Shown: in pieces, positions 8,972 to 17,943 of the stretch
How positions within the stretch are numbered: position 1 is the first letter of the stretch
Layout of the letters: each line of letters begins with the position of its first letter
NCBI RefSeq assembly: GCF_016756595.1
Contig: NZ_AP023257.1
Coordinates: forward strand, 3,302,001-3,366,000
Direction of reading: 5' to 3'
Source of the DNA: Mesorhizobium sp. L-2-11
GTDB taxonomy: Bacteria; Pseudomonadota; Alphaproteobacteria; Rhizobiales; Rhizobiaceae
Length of the DNA stretch: 64,000 nt
Program-made: the position numbers and the translations under genes
The notes under the pieces: model-generated
What the model was told of the DNA's origin: nothing
The model's input: only the letters and a program-made list of their open reading frames with translations
Database searches by the model: none

Positions 8972-9028
8972 GCGGTCAATCTACACACAATGACGGTTGT
9001 GCAAACATAATAAAGTGCACTGTCACCG
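8294..9028. mobile_element. RAYT transposase element with 14-bp terminal inverted repeats
   Basis: The 735-bp segment starts CGGTGACAGTGCAC and ends with its exact complement GTGCACTGTCACCG. It contains one Y1-type transposase gene, which fills it almost completely. A 151-bp internally deleted relative with the same ends lies at 9565-9715. Confidence 0.8.
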
Positions 9029-9081
9029 CAATCCCACCGCAATCCGGGAGAGCCGTTGAGGGTATTGAGAGAACCGGACGC

Positions 9082-9486
9082 TTACTCAAGGACCGCCTCG
9101 ATCGCCAGGATGATCTTCTCGGCTTTCAGCGTCGAGAAGCTGATGCCCTTTTCAGCAAAATAGGCGGCAGCAAGCCGCACAGCTTCGCGCAACGACATGC
9201 CCACAAAGTCAGCTATATCCTCACCATCGGCGACGGGCTGCGGAACGGCGATCATCACCACCAACCCTTTCTGCTTTCGAGAGAAGTGGCCAAGCTTGTA
9301 GCCCTCAAACTCAGGCTTACTGACCGAGCCAGGCAGAATGAAAATCGGATTTATCCATGCCTTTGTACCATCGTTAGAACTCGCATCACGGACATCGGCG
9401 GCGACGTTCATTGCCTTGTTGAGCATTGAGTGGACGAGGCTGCCGCGCTGTTCTGGGCCGCCAAATTGATTTCCTATCGCTATCAT
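9082..9486 (-). CDS. hypothetical protein
   Basis: A 134-residue ORF, starting MIAIGNQFGGPEQRG if the ATG at 9486 is used; an upstream start at 9531 is possible. No domain is recognised. The middle reads as a soluble beta/alpha protein, and the C-terminus forms one helix (LKAEKIILAIEAVLE). It sits between the RAYT element and its shortened copy, on the same strand as the small gene at 7975, and so belongs to the same recently rearranged patch. Confidence 0.45.
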   Translation of the reverse strand: MIAIGNQFGGPEQRGSLVHSMLNKAMNVAADVRDASSNDGTKAWINPIFILPGSVSKPEFEGYKLGHFSRKQKGLVVMIAVPQPVADGEDIADFVGMSLREAVRLAAAYFAEKGISFSTLKAEKIILAIEAVLE

Positions 9487-9564
9487 TGCCCTTACATTTT
9501 CAACGCCTCGGCCTGCGCCTTCATGGCCCACAGCTCAAGGTTGAGCGGTCCCGGATTGGGAATA

Positions 9565-9715
9565 CGGTGACAGTGCACCATTTTTTGCGCGGCCTTTCCC
9601 TCGCTGGGTCACGTGGTGCGGCATATCGGGAACGACAATGCGGGCAAGGCGAGCCATTACGGTCAATCTCTACACAATGACGGCTGTGCAAATATGATAA
9701 AGTGCACTGTCACCG
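9565..9715. mobile_element. non-autonomous mini-RAYT element
   Basis: 151 bp with the same 14-bp terminal inverted repeats as the RAYT element (CGGTGACAGTGCAC at 9565, GTGCACTGTCACCG ending 9715). The inner ~125 bp match only the 5' end of the transposase gene and its leader, so it is an internal deletion derivative. TA is present on both sides. Confidence 0.75.
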
Positions 9716-9871
9716 TAATTTTCGAATATATCTTTTTGATCTAGTTGAAATTGTACAATCGCAACTAAAACTGTCTGCGGTCTCCAAATTTGTCAGAATA
9801 CCAGGAAAACTGTTTGCGCTTTCCATAACGTTTACGGAGTGGTCATTTATTTGAACGTCTATTGTTCTCAT
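9710..9871 (-). pseudogene. truncated copy of the small gene at 7975-8220
   Basis: The frame from ATG 9871 gives 53 codons beginning MRTIDVQIND, closely matching the first ~45 codons of the intact copy (shared SANSFPGILTNLETADSF). It then runs into the mini-RAYT terminal repeat and stops at 9710. The C-terminal ~35 residues of the intact protein are missing. Confidence 0.65.
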
Positions 9872-9939
9872 TAGAAAGCGTCCCGAATTTCGACGAAGTT
9901 GGTCATAGGGACAGGATCGCGCCGAATGCGCTGACAGTG
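9721..9939. repeat. direct repeat, copy 2
   Basis: Second copy of the 8082-8288 segment. It has an extra ATAACGTTTACGG-like insertion near the start codon region, and is bounded on the left by the mini-RAYT element and on the right by TGACAGTGCACG, a half terminal repeat. Confidence 0.85.
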
Positions 9940-9973
9940 CACGATTTCTTGTCGCTCGGGGTCGGGAGAGCGA

Positions 9974-11314
9974 TCAAGCCAGCAAATGCGCCAGCAGCGC
10001 GCGTAGCTGCGCTGGTTTCAGCGGCTTGCGCATCAGCTCGATGCCGGCGGCGCGGGCTGCCTTGGCGACGGTCTCCGAACCGTCGGCGGTGACGATCAGC
10101 GCCGGCACGGCGCGGCTGAGATAATCGCGGACCTCGGCGATGGTGGTGGTGCCGAGGTCGCCGCCGTCGAGATGCTGGTCGGCGATGACGATGTCCGGCA
10201 CCCAGTCCGTATCGCCGAGCATCTCGAGCGCAGCATCGGTCGAGGTCGCTGGGCGCACCAGGCATTGCCAGCGCTCGAGCAGGGATGTCATCGCCTGCAG
10301 CACCTCGACATCGTTCTCGACCAGCAGCACCTTTGTGCCGAACAGACCGTAGCCGCGCGGTCGCTCCATGTCGGCGCTGCTGGCAATGGCGTCGACGCTG
10401 GCGCCGATCCCGACCGGAACGTCGATGTGGAAAATCGTGCCGTGTCCGACTTTCGACGAAAACGTCACGGGATGGCCGAGTGCGGCGGCGATGCGGCGCA
10501 CGATGGCCAGGCCCAGTCCCAGCCCGGCGCCGGCAAGCCCGGCATCGGTCGGGATCGTGCCGCGGTGGAATTCCTCGAAGACCGCCTCGCGCTGGTCGTC
10601 GGGGATGCCGCAGCCGGTATCGGCGACGTCGATGCGGATTGTGTCGTCGCGATGCCTGGTGCCGACCAGCACACCGCCGGAGCGGGTGTAGCGCAGCGCG
10701 TTGGAAAGGATGTTCTGCAGGATGCGGCGCAGCAAGGTGCGGTCCGACCGCACGACGGCGTTGACCGGCCGGAATTTTAGCGTCAGGCCCTTCATTTCGG
10801 CGACCGGCAGGAAATCCGAGCGCAGCGACGAAAACAGCATCTCCAGGCTGACGTCGCCGATATCGGGCTGCACGACGCCGGCGTCGAGCTTGGAGATGTC
10901 GAGCAGGGTGCGGAGCAGATCCTCCATCGTCTCCAGCGACCGCTCGACCTGCCGGACCAGTTTCTTGCCTTCGTCGCTGGTCTGCACTTCGGCCAGCGCC
11001 GAGACGGAGAGATGCGCGGCATTCAGCGGTTGCAACACGTCGTGGCTGGCGGCGGCCAGGAACCTGGTCTTGGACAGGTTCGCCAGTTCAGCGTTTTCCT
11101 TGGCCGCGCTCAAATCGATGTTGGATTGTTCCAATCTACGCAGTGTCGAGTGCAGTTCCTCGGTGCGCGTACGCACTCGATTCTCGAGCGAAATCGCGGT
11201 CTGGAACAGCGAGAATGCGTTGCCTTGCTGATCCATCGAGCGCTCGACGCGGCTGACCAGGGCGGCGTTGATCTTCTTCAGCTTCTCCAGGTCGTTGATG
11301 TTCCTGAGCGGCAT
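9974..11314 (-). CDS. hybrid histidine kinase with C-terminal receiver (NahK-like)
   Basis: A 446-residue soluble kinase. An N-terminal coiled coil (about 1-85) leads to the H-box AAASHDVLQPLNAAHLS, then N-, G1- and G2-box regions (ILSNALRYTRSG, DTGCGIPDDQ, GLGLGLAIVRR), and a receiver domain (about 325-440; phospho-Asp in VIADQHLDGGD, Lys in MRKPLKPAQ). There are no membrane segments or PAS domain, so the signal must come from a partner. The FIST gene ends 8 bp upstream on the same strand, indicating an operon. This matches the known pairing of FIST/NosP sensors with NahK-type kinases. Confidence 0.88.
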   Translation of the reverse strand: MPLRNINDLEKLKKINAALVSRVERSMDQQGNAFSLFQTAISLENRVRTRTEELHSTLRRLEQSNIDLSAAKENAELANLSKTRFLAAASHDVLQPLNAAHLSVSALAEVQTSDEGKKLVRQVERSLETMEDLLRTLLDISKLDAGVVQPDIGDVSLEMLFSSLRSDFLPVAEMKGLTLKFRPVNAVVRSDRTLLRRILQNILSNALRYTRSGGVLVGTRHRDDTIRIDVADTGCGIPDDQREAVFEEFHRGTIPTDAGLAGAGLGLGLAIVRRIAAALGHPVTFSSKVGHGTIFHIDVPVGIGASVDAIASSADMERPRGYGLFGTKVLLVENDVEVLQAMTSLLERWQCLVRPATSTDAALEMLGDTDWVPDIVIADQHLDGGDLGTTTIAEVRDYLSRAVPALIVTADGSETVAKAARAAGIELMRKPLKPAQLRALLAHLLA

Positions 11315-11322
11315 GAAACCTC

Positions 11323-12408
11323 CTACTCCGCCGCCTGCCGCTCTCCGAAGGCGATGCCGGTGAACGTCTGGTTCAGATGCATCGACCGGTACTGCTCGCC
11401 ATAGGTGCCGAAGCCGATGACGTTGTTGACCCTGTAGAGTTCCGAAATCTCCCGGAAGACCTGGCGGTTGCGCGCATCGAGCCTGCGCAGCACGCAGTCA
11501 AAGGCGAGGATCATGTCGATGCCGCCAAGCCTTTCCTCGACGTCCCTGAAGGCGGCACGCGTCGATTCAACCATGTTCTTGGGTCGGGCGATGGACAGGA
11601 CGACGCCATCGTCGATGGCGCAGAAGAACGACAGCGAGCCGTCTGCATGCATCTTCTGGATCGAGCGGCAGTAAAATTCGCCGCCGACTTTCACCACCAC
11701 CGGGTGCGAAGCGAAACTCAGCGGCGTCAGCATCTGCGGGATGACGCCGACCGAGGCGGCATATTCCTCGGCGGCATTGGTGGCGTTGAATTCGCGCACG
11801 GTGCGGTGGTCGGGATCGGACGCGGTCACCACCAGCTTCTCGTCGGTGGGAACGAAATTGTCGGTCTTGAACACGTGGAAAGGAATTTCCGTGGTGATCA
11901 GCACGATGATGGCGCAGTCGCAGGCGACCTTGCCGTTCGAGATCAGCCGCGTCGTCTTGAACTTCAAATCATCGCCGGCCGACCCGCCGATCAGTGGAAT
12001 ATCGTCGAGCCCCCAATGGATGGCGGAGGTGACCGCTTCTTCGGCATAGGACAGCCCGTCGATGAGGCAGAGCGCGAAAGTGGTGTCGGCTCGCTCGTGC
12101 CCGACGCGGCTGCGCAACGAACGCCTCAGCGCCTCGACTTCGCCGGTGATTTCGTCCATGCTCGATGAGGACAGATTTTCGACCATGGTGCTGGCTGCCG
12201 AAAAAGCTGCGGAGGGAAGCAGCATGGCCATGACCTGGCCGTCCTCCAGGCCTTTGGGCGTAATCTCGCCGGCCGTCGAGCAGCCGGCATAGCGGAGCGC
12301 CGGCGCGTGGTTGTTCAGCGCTTCCGAAAGGGCGACTGCCTCAAGCAGGCTCTGCGAGAAAAACAGCAGGGCAAACCCAGCGTCGATGGCCGCCGCTTCC
12401 ACTGCCAC
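11323..12408 (-). CDS. FIST N/C domain sensor protein (NosP-like)
   Basis: 361 residues from the GTG at 12408. FIST_N features (YAGCSTAGEITPKG, SAIHWGLDDIPLIGGSAGDDL) are followed by a FIST_C half (about residues 200-345; NNVIGFGTYGEQY near the end). FIST proteins are cytoplasmic sensors; the NosP branch binds haem and nitric oxide and controls a neighbouring kinase. The first beta-strand of FIST_N (RYACGLSVLTTDEPDADAF) lies upstream of this GTG in the same frame. An in-frame stop precedes it, with AGGAGG and then a CTG at 12492, so translation may start at that CTG. Haem binding is inference. Confidence 0.8.
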   Translation of the reverse strand: MAVEAAAIDAGFALLFFSQSLLEAVALSEALNNHAPALRYAGCSTAGEITPKGLEDGQVMAMLLPSAAFSAASTMVENLSSSSMDEITGEVEALRRSLRSRVGHERADTTFALCLIDGLSYAEEAVTSAIHWGLDDIPLIGGSAGDDLKFKTTRLISNGKVACDCAIIVLITTEIPFHVFKTDNFVPTDEKLVVTASDPDHRTVREFNATNAAEEYAASVGVIPQMLTPLSFASHPVVVKVGGEFYCRSIQKMHADGSLSFFCAIDDGVVLSIARPKNMVESTRAAFRDVEERLGGIDMILAFDCVLRRLDARNRQVFREISELYRVNNVIGFGTYGEQYRSMHLNQTFTGIAFGERQAAE

Positions 12409-12697
12409 CGCCCGGGCGAATGCATCCGCGTCGGGTTCGTCGGTGGTGAGAACCGATAGGCCGCATGCATAGCGCGTCCGTGAACTGGCCAGCGGCTTCC
12501 TCCTCTATTTCCTCCGACGCTCTTTTTGTGCGCGGCTCTTTTTTTGTGCTCCTGGCCGCGCCGGCGTCGACGTCATTGTTGTCTTCAAGTGCTACTTTGG
12601 CAATGAGCCAACATGACGGAATTGAATTTTCTGCTGTTTTTGACGGCATCGGCGCTCAGAAACTTCAGATCCAAACCACAGCGGAAGGGAGTGATCC

Positions 12698-13129
12698 ATG
12701 GACGCCCAGGTCAGGAAGCTATTCGAGCGATACGAGCAGCTTTCCCGGAAATCCCTCGCCGGTGATGCTGACATGGACGAAGTGACATCGGTCTATGCTT
12801 CCGCCTTCATTGCGGCGTCGCCTGCCGGCATCATGGTCGGGAAGAACGACGACCAGCTCAAGCAGGCTATGGAACAAGGCTATGCGCGCTATCGAGCGAT
12901 CGGCACCAAGGAGATGCGAATACGCGATGTTCGCATTTCGCCGATTGACCGGTATCATTGCGTTGCCCACGTCGCCTGGACGTCGATCTTTGCGCGCAAA
13001 GGCCAAACTGACGTCACGATCGATTTCGACGTCCACTATCTCGTGCAGAAACTGGCCGGAGAGCCTAAAATATTTGGCTGGGTGTCAGGCGACGAGCAGG
13101 AGGTTCTCAGAAAGCACGGCATAGGCTGA
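12698..13129 (+). CDS. NTF2-like/SnoaL-type protein
   Basis: A 143-residue cytoplasmic protein with the cone-shaped alpha+beta pattern of NTF2-like proteins: an N-terminal helix pair (VRKLFERYEQLSRKSLAGD), then strands containing VRISPIDRYHCVAHVAWTS and FDVHYLVQ. No catalytic residues can be assigned. GGAAGGGAG before the ATG is a good Shine-Dalgarno. It is divergent from the FIST-kinase operon; whether it is related to that operon is unknown. Confidence 0.6.
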   Translation: MDAQVRKLFERYEQLSRKSLAGDADMDEVTSVYASAFIAASPAGIMVGKNDDQLKQAMEQGYARYRAIGTKEMRIRDVRISPIDRYHCVAHVAWTSIFARKGQTDVTIDFDVHYLVQKLAGEPKIFGWVSGDEQEVLRKHGIG

Positions 13130-13392
13130 AATCGGCGTGGCCAGCCTCGGCCGCTGATGGCCGCAAGGCGGCATCGCCAGGCGACCATGGTTTCGCTTCG
13201 CTCCGCCGTTTGCCTGTCTTTGCGTGACCGAAAGTACAATAGGCGGATTTTCGGCCGAACTGCATTCTCGCAATCTCGGCATCCCGCGGCACTATTTCCC
13301 GTGCGCTATGCGGTATAAGAATAGCGGACAGATGGAGGGCTCGGGCACCACCGACGCCAAAAAACGACCAAGGTAGCACCCAGGGAGGTTTC

Positions 13393-13887
<495 letters not shown>

Positions 13888-13980
13888 GGGCAGTAAGGGA
13901 GTAGGGCAGTAAGGCAGTAGGGGAAGTCGGCTCAAATCCCTACTGCCCTACTGCCTTACTCCCCTATTCCCCTACTTTTT
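13888..13980. repeat. 8-bp-period hairpin spacer 1 (coxS-coxL)
   Basis: The left arm repeats TA(A/G)GG(G)(C)AG with an 8-bp period; the right arm is its near complement (TACTGCCCTACTGCC). The stem is over 30 bp with few mismatches, and TTTTT follows immediately, so it could attenuate transcription into coxL. Confidence 0.8.
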
Positions 13981-13997
13981 CGGGAGGAATTTCTGCG

Positions 13998-16346
13998 ATG
14001 GGCATTGAAGGTGTTGGCGCTCGTGTAGCGCGCAAGGAAGACAAGCGGTTCATTACCGGCGCCGGGCGCTATGTCGACGACATGGTGGTTCCCGGCATGA
14101 AGCATGCGGCCTTCGTGCGCAGCCCGCATGCGCATGCGCAGATCAGGAAAATCGACGTTGCGAAGGCGCAGGCCATGCCGGGCGTCATCGGCGTGCTGAC
14201 CGGCAAGGAGCTCAAGGCCGACGGCATCGGCAATATCATCTGCGGCTGGATGATCCATTCCAAGGATGGCTCGCCGATGAAGATGGGGGCGTGGTCGCCG
14301 CTGGCCTTCGACAGGGTCCGCTATGTTGGCGACGCGGTGGTCGTCGTGGTCGCCGAGACCAAGGGGCAGGCGCGCGACGCGGCCGAAGCGGTCGACATCA
14401 GCTACGAGGAACTCAAGGCCGTCGTCGACGCTCCGAAGGCGCTCGAAAGGAGTGCGCCACAGATCCATCCGGAAGCCGACGGCAATCTGATTTTCGACTG
14501 GGAGCTCGGCGACAGCACGGCAACCAACGCGGCAATCAAGGCGGCTGCCCACATCACCCGCATGAAGATCGTCAACAACCGGCTGGTGCCCAACGCCATG
14601 GAGCCGCGCGCAGCGCTTGGTTACTACGACAAGGCCGAGGACCACTATACCTGCTGGACGACCTCGCAGAACCCGCATCTCGCGCGCCTGGTGATGAGCG
14701 CCTTCTACAATGTCGCGCCGGAAAACAAGCTGCGCGTCATCGCGCCGGATGTCGGCGGCGGGTTCGGTTCGAAGATCTACATCTATCCGGAAGAAATCAT
14801 CTGTCTGTGGGCGTCGAAGAAGACCGGCGTGCCGGTCAAATGGGTGGCCGACCGCACCGAGAGCTTTCTCACCGACGCCCATGGCCGCGACCATGTCTCG
14901 ACGGTCGAAATGGCCTTCGACAAGGACAACAGGATCACCGGGCTGAAGGTCGACACCATCGCCAATCTTGGCGCCTACATGTCGCTGTTCTCGTCCTGTG
15001 TGCCGACCTATCTCTACGCGACGCTGTTGTCGGGCCAGTACGACATTCCGGCGATCCACGCCAATGTGCGCGCCGTCTACACCAACACCGCGCCGGTCGA
15101 CGCCTATCGCGGGGCAGGGCGGCCGGAGGCCACCTATCTGCTCGAACGCACCATGGAGACCGCCGCGCGCGAGTTGGGCGTGTCGCCGGCCGAACTTCGC
15201 CGAAAGAACTTCATCACGGCGTTTCCGCACCAGACACCGGTCATCATGAACTATGATGCTGGCGATTATGCCGCTTCGCTCGATGCGGCGATGAAAGCTG
15301 CCGATTATGCCGGTTTTGACCAGCGCAAGGCCGCCGCCGCCGAGAGAGGCAAGCTGCGCGGTATCGGCATGAGCTGCTATATCGAGGCCTGTGGGCTGGC
15401 GCCGTCCGCGGCGGTCGGCAGTCTTGGAGCGGGTGTCGGCCTTTGGGAAAGTGCCGAGGTGCGCGTCAACGCCGCCGGAACCATCGAGGTGCTGACCGGC
15501 TCGCATAGCCATGGCCAGGGCCATGAGACGACTTTCGCGCAACTGGTCAACCAGCGCTTCGGCGTACCGATCGATAGCGTCTCCATCGTCCACGGCGATA
15601 CCGACAAGGTGCAGATGGGCATGGGCACCTACGGCTCGCGCTCGGGCGCCGTCGGCATGTCGGCTGTCGCCAAGGCGCTCGACAAGGTCGAGGCCAAGGC
15701 CAAGAAGATCGCCGCCCATCTGCTCGAGGCCGACGAGGGCGACATCGTCATCGAAAACGGCGCCTTGAAGGTCGCCGGCACCGACAAACAAGTGCCGTGG
15801 TTCCAGATGGCGCTTGCTGCCTACACCGCTCACAACCTGCCTGGCGGCATGGAGCCGGGGCTGAAGGAGACCTCATTCTACGATCCGTCGAACTTCACCT
15901 TCCCGGCCGGCTGCTATGTCTGCGAGGTCGAGATCGATCCGGACACCGGCGTGACCGAGATCGTCCAGTTCGTCGCCGCCGACGATTTTGGCAACATCAT
16001 CAACCCGATGATCGTCGAAGGTCAGGTGCATGGCGGCATCGCGCAAGGCATCGGCCAGGCCTTGCTGGAAGGCACGCGCTACGATGCCAGCGGGCAGCTT
16101 CTGACAGCGAGCTACATGGACTACACCATGCCGCGCGCCGACGACCTGCCGTCGTTCGTGGTCTCGACCTCGAACACGCCGTGCCCGGGCAATCCGCTCG
16201 GCATCAAGGGCTGCGGCGAAGCCGGCGCCATCGGCTCGCCGCCGGCCGTGATCAATGCCATCACCGACGCCATCGGCATCACCGATATCGCCATGCCGGC
16301 ATCGCCGTCCACGGTCTGGGCAGCGATCCGGGCGACGAAACACTGA
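13998..16346 (+). CDS. coxL: molybdenum hydroxylase large subunit, form II CoxL-like
   Basis: A 782-residue molybdopterin-cytosine-dinucleotide-binding subunit. Visible motifs: [14 protein letters not shown] (MCD loop), [19 protein letters not shown] (active-site loop) and [19 protein letters not shown] near the C-terminus. The loop reads AYRGAGR, not the AYxCSFR of true form I CO dehydrogenase, so this belongs to the form II group, whose substrate is usually another aldehyde, purine or carbonyl compound. GGGAGGAA precedes the ATG. It works with the CoxS and CoxM subunits as a cytoplasmic or membrane-associated heterotrimer. Confidence 0.9.
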   Translation: MGIEGVGARVARKEDKRFITGAGRYVDDMVVPGMKHAAFVRSPHAHAQIRKIDVAKAQAMPGVIGVLTGKELKADGIGNIICGWMIHSKDGSPMKMGAWSPLAFDRVRYVGDAVVVVVAETKGQARDAAEAVDISYEELKAVVDAPKALERSAPQIHPEADGNLIFDWELGDSTATNAAIKAAAHITRMKIVNNRLVPNAMEPRAALGYYDKAEDHYTCWTTSQNPHLARLVMSAFYNVAPENKLRVIAPDVGGGFGSKIYIYPEEIICLWASKKTGVPVKWVADRTESFLTDAHGRDHVSTVEMAFDKDNRITGLKVDTIANLGAYMSLFSSCVPTYLYATLLSGQYDIPAIHANVRAVYTNTAPVDAYRGAGRPEATYLLERTMETAARELGVSPAELRRKNFITAFPHQTPVIMNYDAGDYAASLDAAMKAADYAGFDQRKAAAAERGKLRGIGMSCYIEACGLAPSAAVGSLGAGVGLWESAEVRVNAAGTIEVLTGSHSHGQGHETTFAQLVNQRFGVPIDSVSIVHGDTDKVQMGMGTYGSRSGAVGMSAVAKALDKVEAKAKKIAAHLLEADEGDIVIENGALKVAGTDKQVPWFQMALAAYTAHNLPGGMEPGLKETSFYDPSNFTFPAGCYVCEVEIDPDTGVTEIVQFVAADDFGNIINPMIVEGQVHGGIAQGIGQALLEGTRYDASGQLLTASYMDYTMPRADDLPSFVVSTSNTPCPGNPLGIKGCGEAGAIGSPPAVINAITDAIGITDIAMPASPSTVWAAIRATKH

Positions 16347-16348
16347 TA

Positions 16349-16437
16349 AGCAAATAGCGAATAGGGAGCAGCGAATAGGGAACAAAGAGCGTGCGAAGGG
16401 ATGGGCCCTATTCGCTACTCACTACTCCCTATTTGCT
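16349..16437. repeat. short-period hairpin spacer 2 (coxL-coxM)
   Basis: The left arm is AGCAAATAGCGAATAGGGAG with further AGCGAATAGGG units; the right arm (CCCTATTCGCTACTCAC, CTCCCTATTTGCT) is the near complement. Same design as the spacers after coxS and coxM, but a different unit sequence. Confidence 0.8.
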
Positions 16438-16463
16438 CCTTTCCCCCGAAGGGAGAAAGACAA

Positions 16464-17261
16464 ATGTACTCGTTCAACTACCACCGCGCCGCCTCGGTCG
16501 CCGATGCCGTCAAGCTGCTCGAGACCGGCGATGCCAAGCTTTTGTCGGGCGGCATGACGCTGATCCCGGCGATGAAGACGCGGCTTGCCGCACCGTCCGA
16601 TCTGGTCGACCTTTCGCACATCGAGGAATTGAAAGGCATTGAGGTGGCGGGCTCGTCCATCACCATCCGCGCCGCCACCACGCATCACGATGTCGCCAGC
16701 GACGAGAAGCTGAAGAAGGCGTGTCCTTCGCTCGCCCATATGGCGTCGCGGATCGGCGATCCGGCGGTGCGCTACAAGGGCACAATCGGCGGTTCGATCG
16801 CCAACAACGACCCCGCCGCCGATTATCCGGCGGCACTTCTTGCCCTCGACGCTACCATCGTCACCAACAAGCGCGAGATCGCCGCCGAGGCATTCTTCAC
16901 CGGCCTGTTCGAGACGGCGCTGGAGGACGGCGAGGTCGTCACCGCGGTGACCTTCACCGCGCCGACCAAGGCGGCCTATGAAAAGTTCCGCAATCCGGCA
17001 TCGCGCTATGCGATCGTCGGTGTGTTCGTGGCCAGCGGTGCGGATGGAGTCCGCGTTGCCGTGACCGGGGCCGGCGACAGCGGCATCTTTCGTTCGAAGG
17101 AAATCGAGGCGGCACTTGCCACGAATTTCGACGCCGCTGCCCTCAACGGAGTGAAAGTGCCGGCGAATGATTTGATGAGCGACATCCACGCCTCGGCCGA
17201 CTATCGGGCCAATCTGATCGTGGTGATGGCCAAGCGCGCAGTGGCCGCTGCCAATGCCTGA
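16464..17261 (+). CDS. coxM: molybdenum hydroxylase medium subunit, FAD-binding
   Basis: A 265-residue FAD-binding subunit of the CoxM/XdhB type. The FAD loop LLSGGMTLIPAMKTRL is near residue 30, and the second motif TIGGSIANNDPAADYPAAL near residue 110. I chose the ATG at 16464 because GGGAGAAAG precedes it and it begins the conserved MYSFNYHRAASVADAVKLL segment; an upstream ATG at 16401 lies inside the hairpin spacer. It transfers electrons from the [2Fe-2S] clusters to an acceptor. Last gene of the S-L-M operon. Confidence 0.92.
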   Translation: MYSFNYHRAASVADAVKLLETGDAKLLSGGMTLIPAMKTRLAAPSDLVDLSHIEELKGIEVAGSSITIRAATTHHDVASDEKLKKACPSLAHMASRIGDPAVRYKGTIGGSIANNDPAADYPAALLALDATIVTNKREIAAEAFFTGLFETALEDGEVVTAVTFTAPTKAAYEKFRNPASRYAIVGVFVASGADGVRVAVTGAGDSGIFRSKEIEAALATNFDAAALNGVKVPANDLMSDIHASADYRANLIVVMAKRAVAAANA

Positions 17262-17266
17262 AGGAG

Positions 17267-17346
17267 GGGAGTAGGGCAGTAGGGCAGTATGGAACAGGAT
17301 GAATTGGCTGGGTCGGCGAGCAGCGTAAACATACTGCCCTACTCCC
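17267..17346. repeat. 8-bp-period hairpin 3 (downstream of coxM)
   Basis: GGGAGTAGGGCAGTAGGGC in the left arm pairs with ACTGCCCTACTCCC at 17331-17346. The loop is about 38 bp. It is the third such element in the operon, placed where a terminator would be. Confidence 0.75.
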
Positions 17347-17421
17347 ACAAACAAGGAAGGAAGAGACGCACGAGACAAGCGGCTCGCGCTTGGCTGAACC
17401 GCAACTGGTAGAGCTCTCGCC

Positions 17422-17943
17422 TCAGCCGGTGATCGGCCTGAGATAGTAGCGCACCGCCTTGTTGCCGCCGTGGATCACCGCCTCGCCGACCCCGACAAAG
17501 CCGAGCGCTGCGTGAAAGGCATCCGAAGCCGGGTTGGGCGGTTCGGCATTCACCTCGCAGGTGACGATGGTCTGGCCGGCACGCAACGCATGGTCGAACA
17601 GATCCTCATAGAGCCGCCGGGCATGGCCGCGGCCACGCGCTTCTCCCGCAACGACGACGCGGTCGACATAGACGAAGCGCGGATAGCGCTCGCGGAACCA
17701 CAGGAAGTTCGGGCTGTCGTAGCGGGCGTCCTGGTCGAAGGTCATGATGAAGGCTTCGAGTGCGCCGATGCGGCGGGCATAGAACGCTTCGCCGAGCAGG
17801 AAGAACAGGCGTTCCGGCTCAAGCCACGACAACTCGGTCGCGTGCTCGTTATTGAGGGCGAGGACGGCGGACTCGTTCTGCGGCGAGACTTTTTCGATCG
17901 GTAACCGTGCTTGCGTCAAATGTTTTGCTTCCTTCGGGGTCAT
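17422..17943 (-). CDS. GNAT family N-acetyltransferase
   Basis: A 173-residue acetyltransferase. The acetyl-CoA-binding motif A is VDRVVVAGEARGRGHARRLYEDL (R/QxxGxG/A type), and a typical C-terminal segment ends with FHAALGFVGVGE. It acetylates an unknown small molecule or protein in the cytoplasm. Its ATG overlaps the stop codon of the upstream cutC reading frame as ATGA (17940-17943), which suggests translational coupling with CutC. Close homologues of this layout are described simply as GNAT proteins. Confidence 0.85.
   Translation of the reverse strand: MTPKEAKHLTQARLPIEKVSPQNESAVLALNNEHATELSWLEPERLFFLLGEAFYARRIGALEAFIMTFDQDARYDSPNFLWFRERYPRFVYVDRVVVAGEARGRGHARRLYEDLFDHALRAGQTIVTCEVNAEPPNPASDAFHAALGFVGVGEAVIHGGNKAVRYYLRPITG

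Noticed and set aside
13956..15833. 625-codon minus-strand ORF opposite coxL
   Set aside because: Its translation is His/Arg/Val-rich with no family features, and the plus strand carries a complete, motif-bearing CoxL. It is a GC-driven shadow frame.
13888..17346. CRISPR-like array in the cox spacers
   Set aside because: Repeats are only about 8 bp, contiguous and inverted, with no unique spacers and no cas genes.
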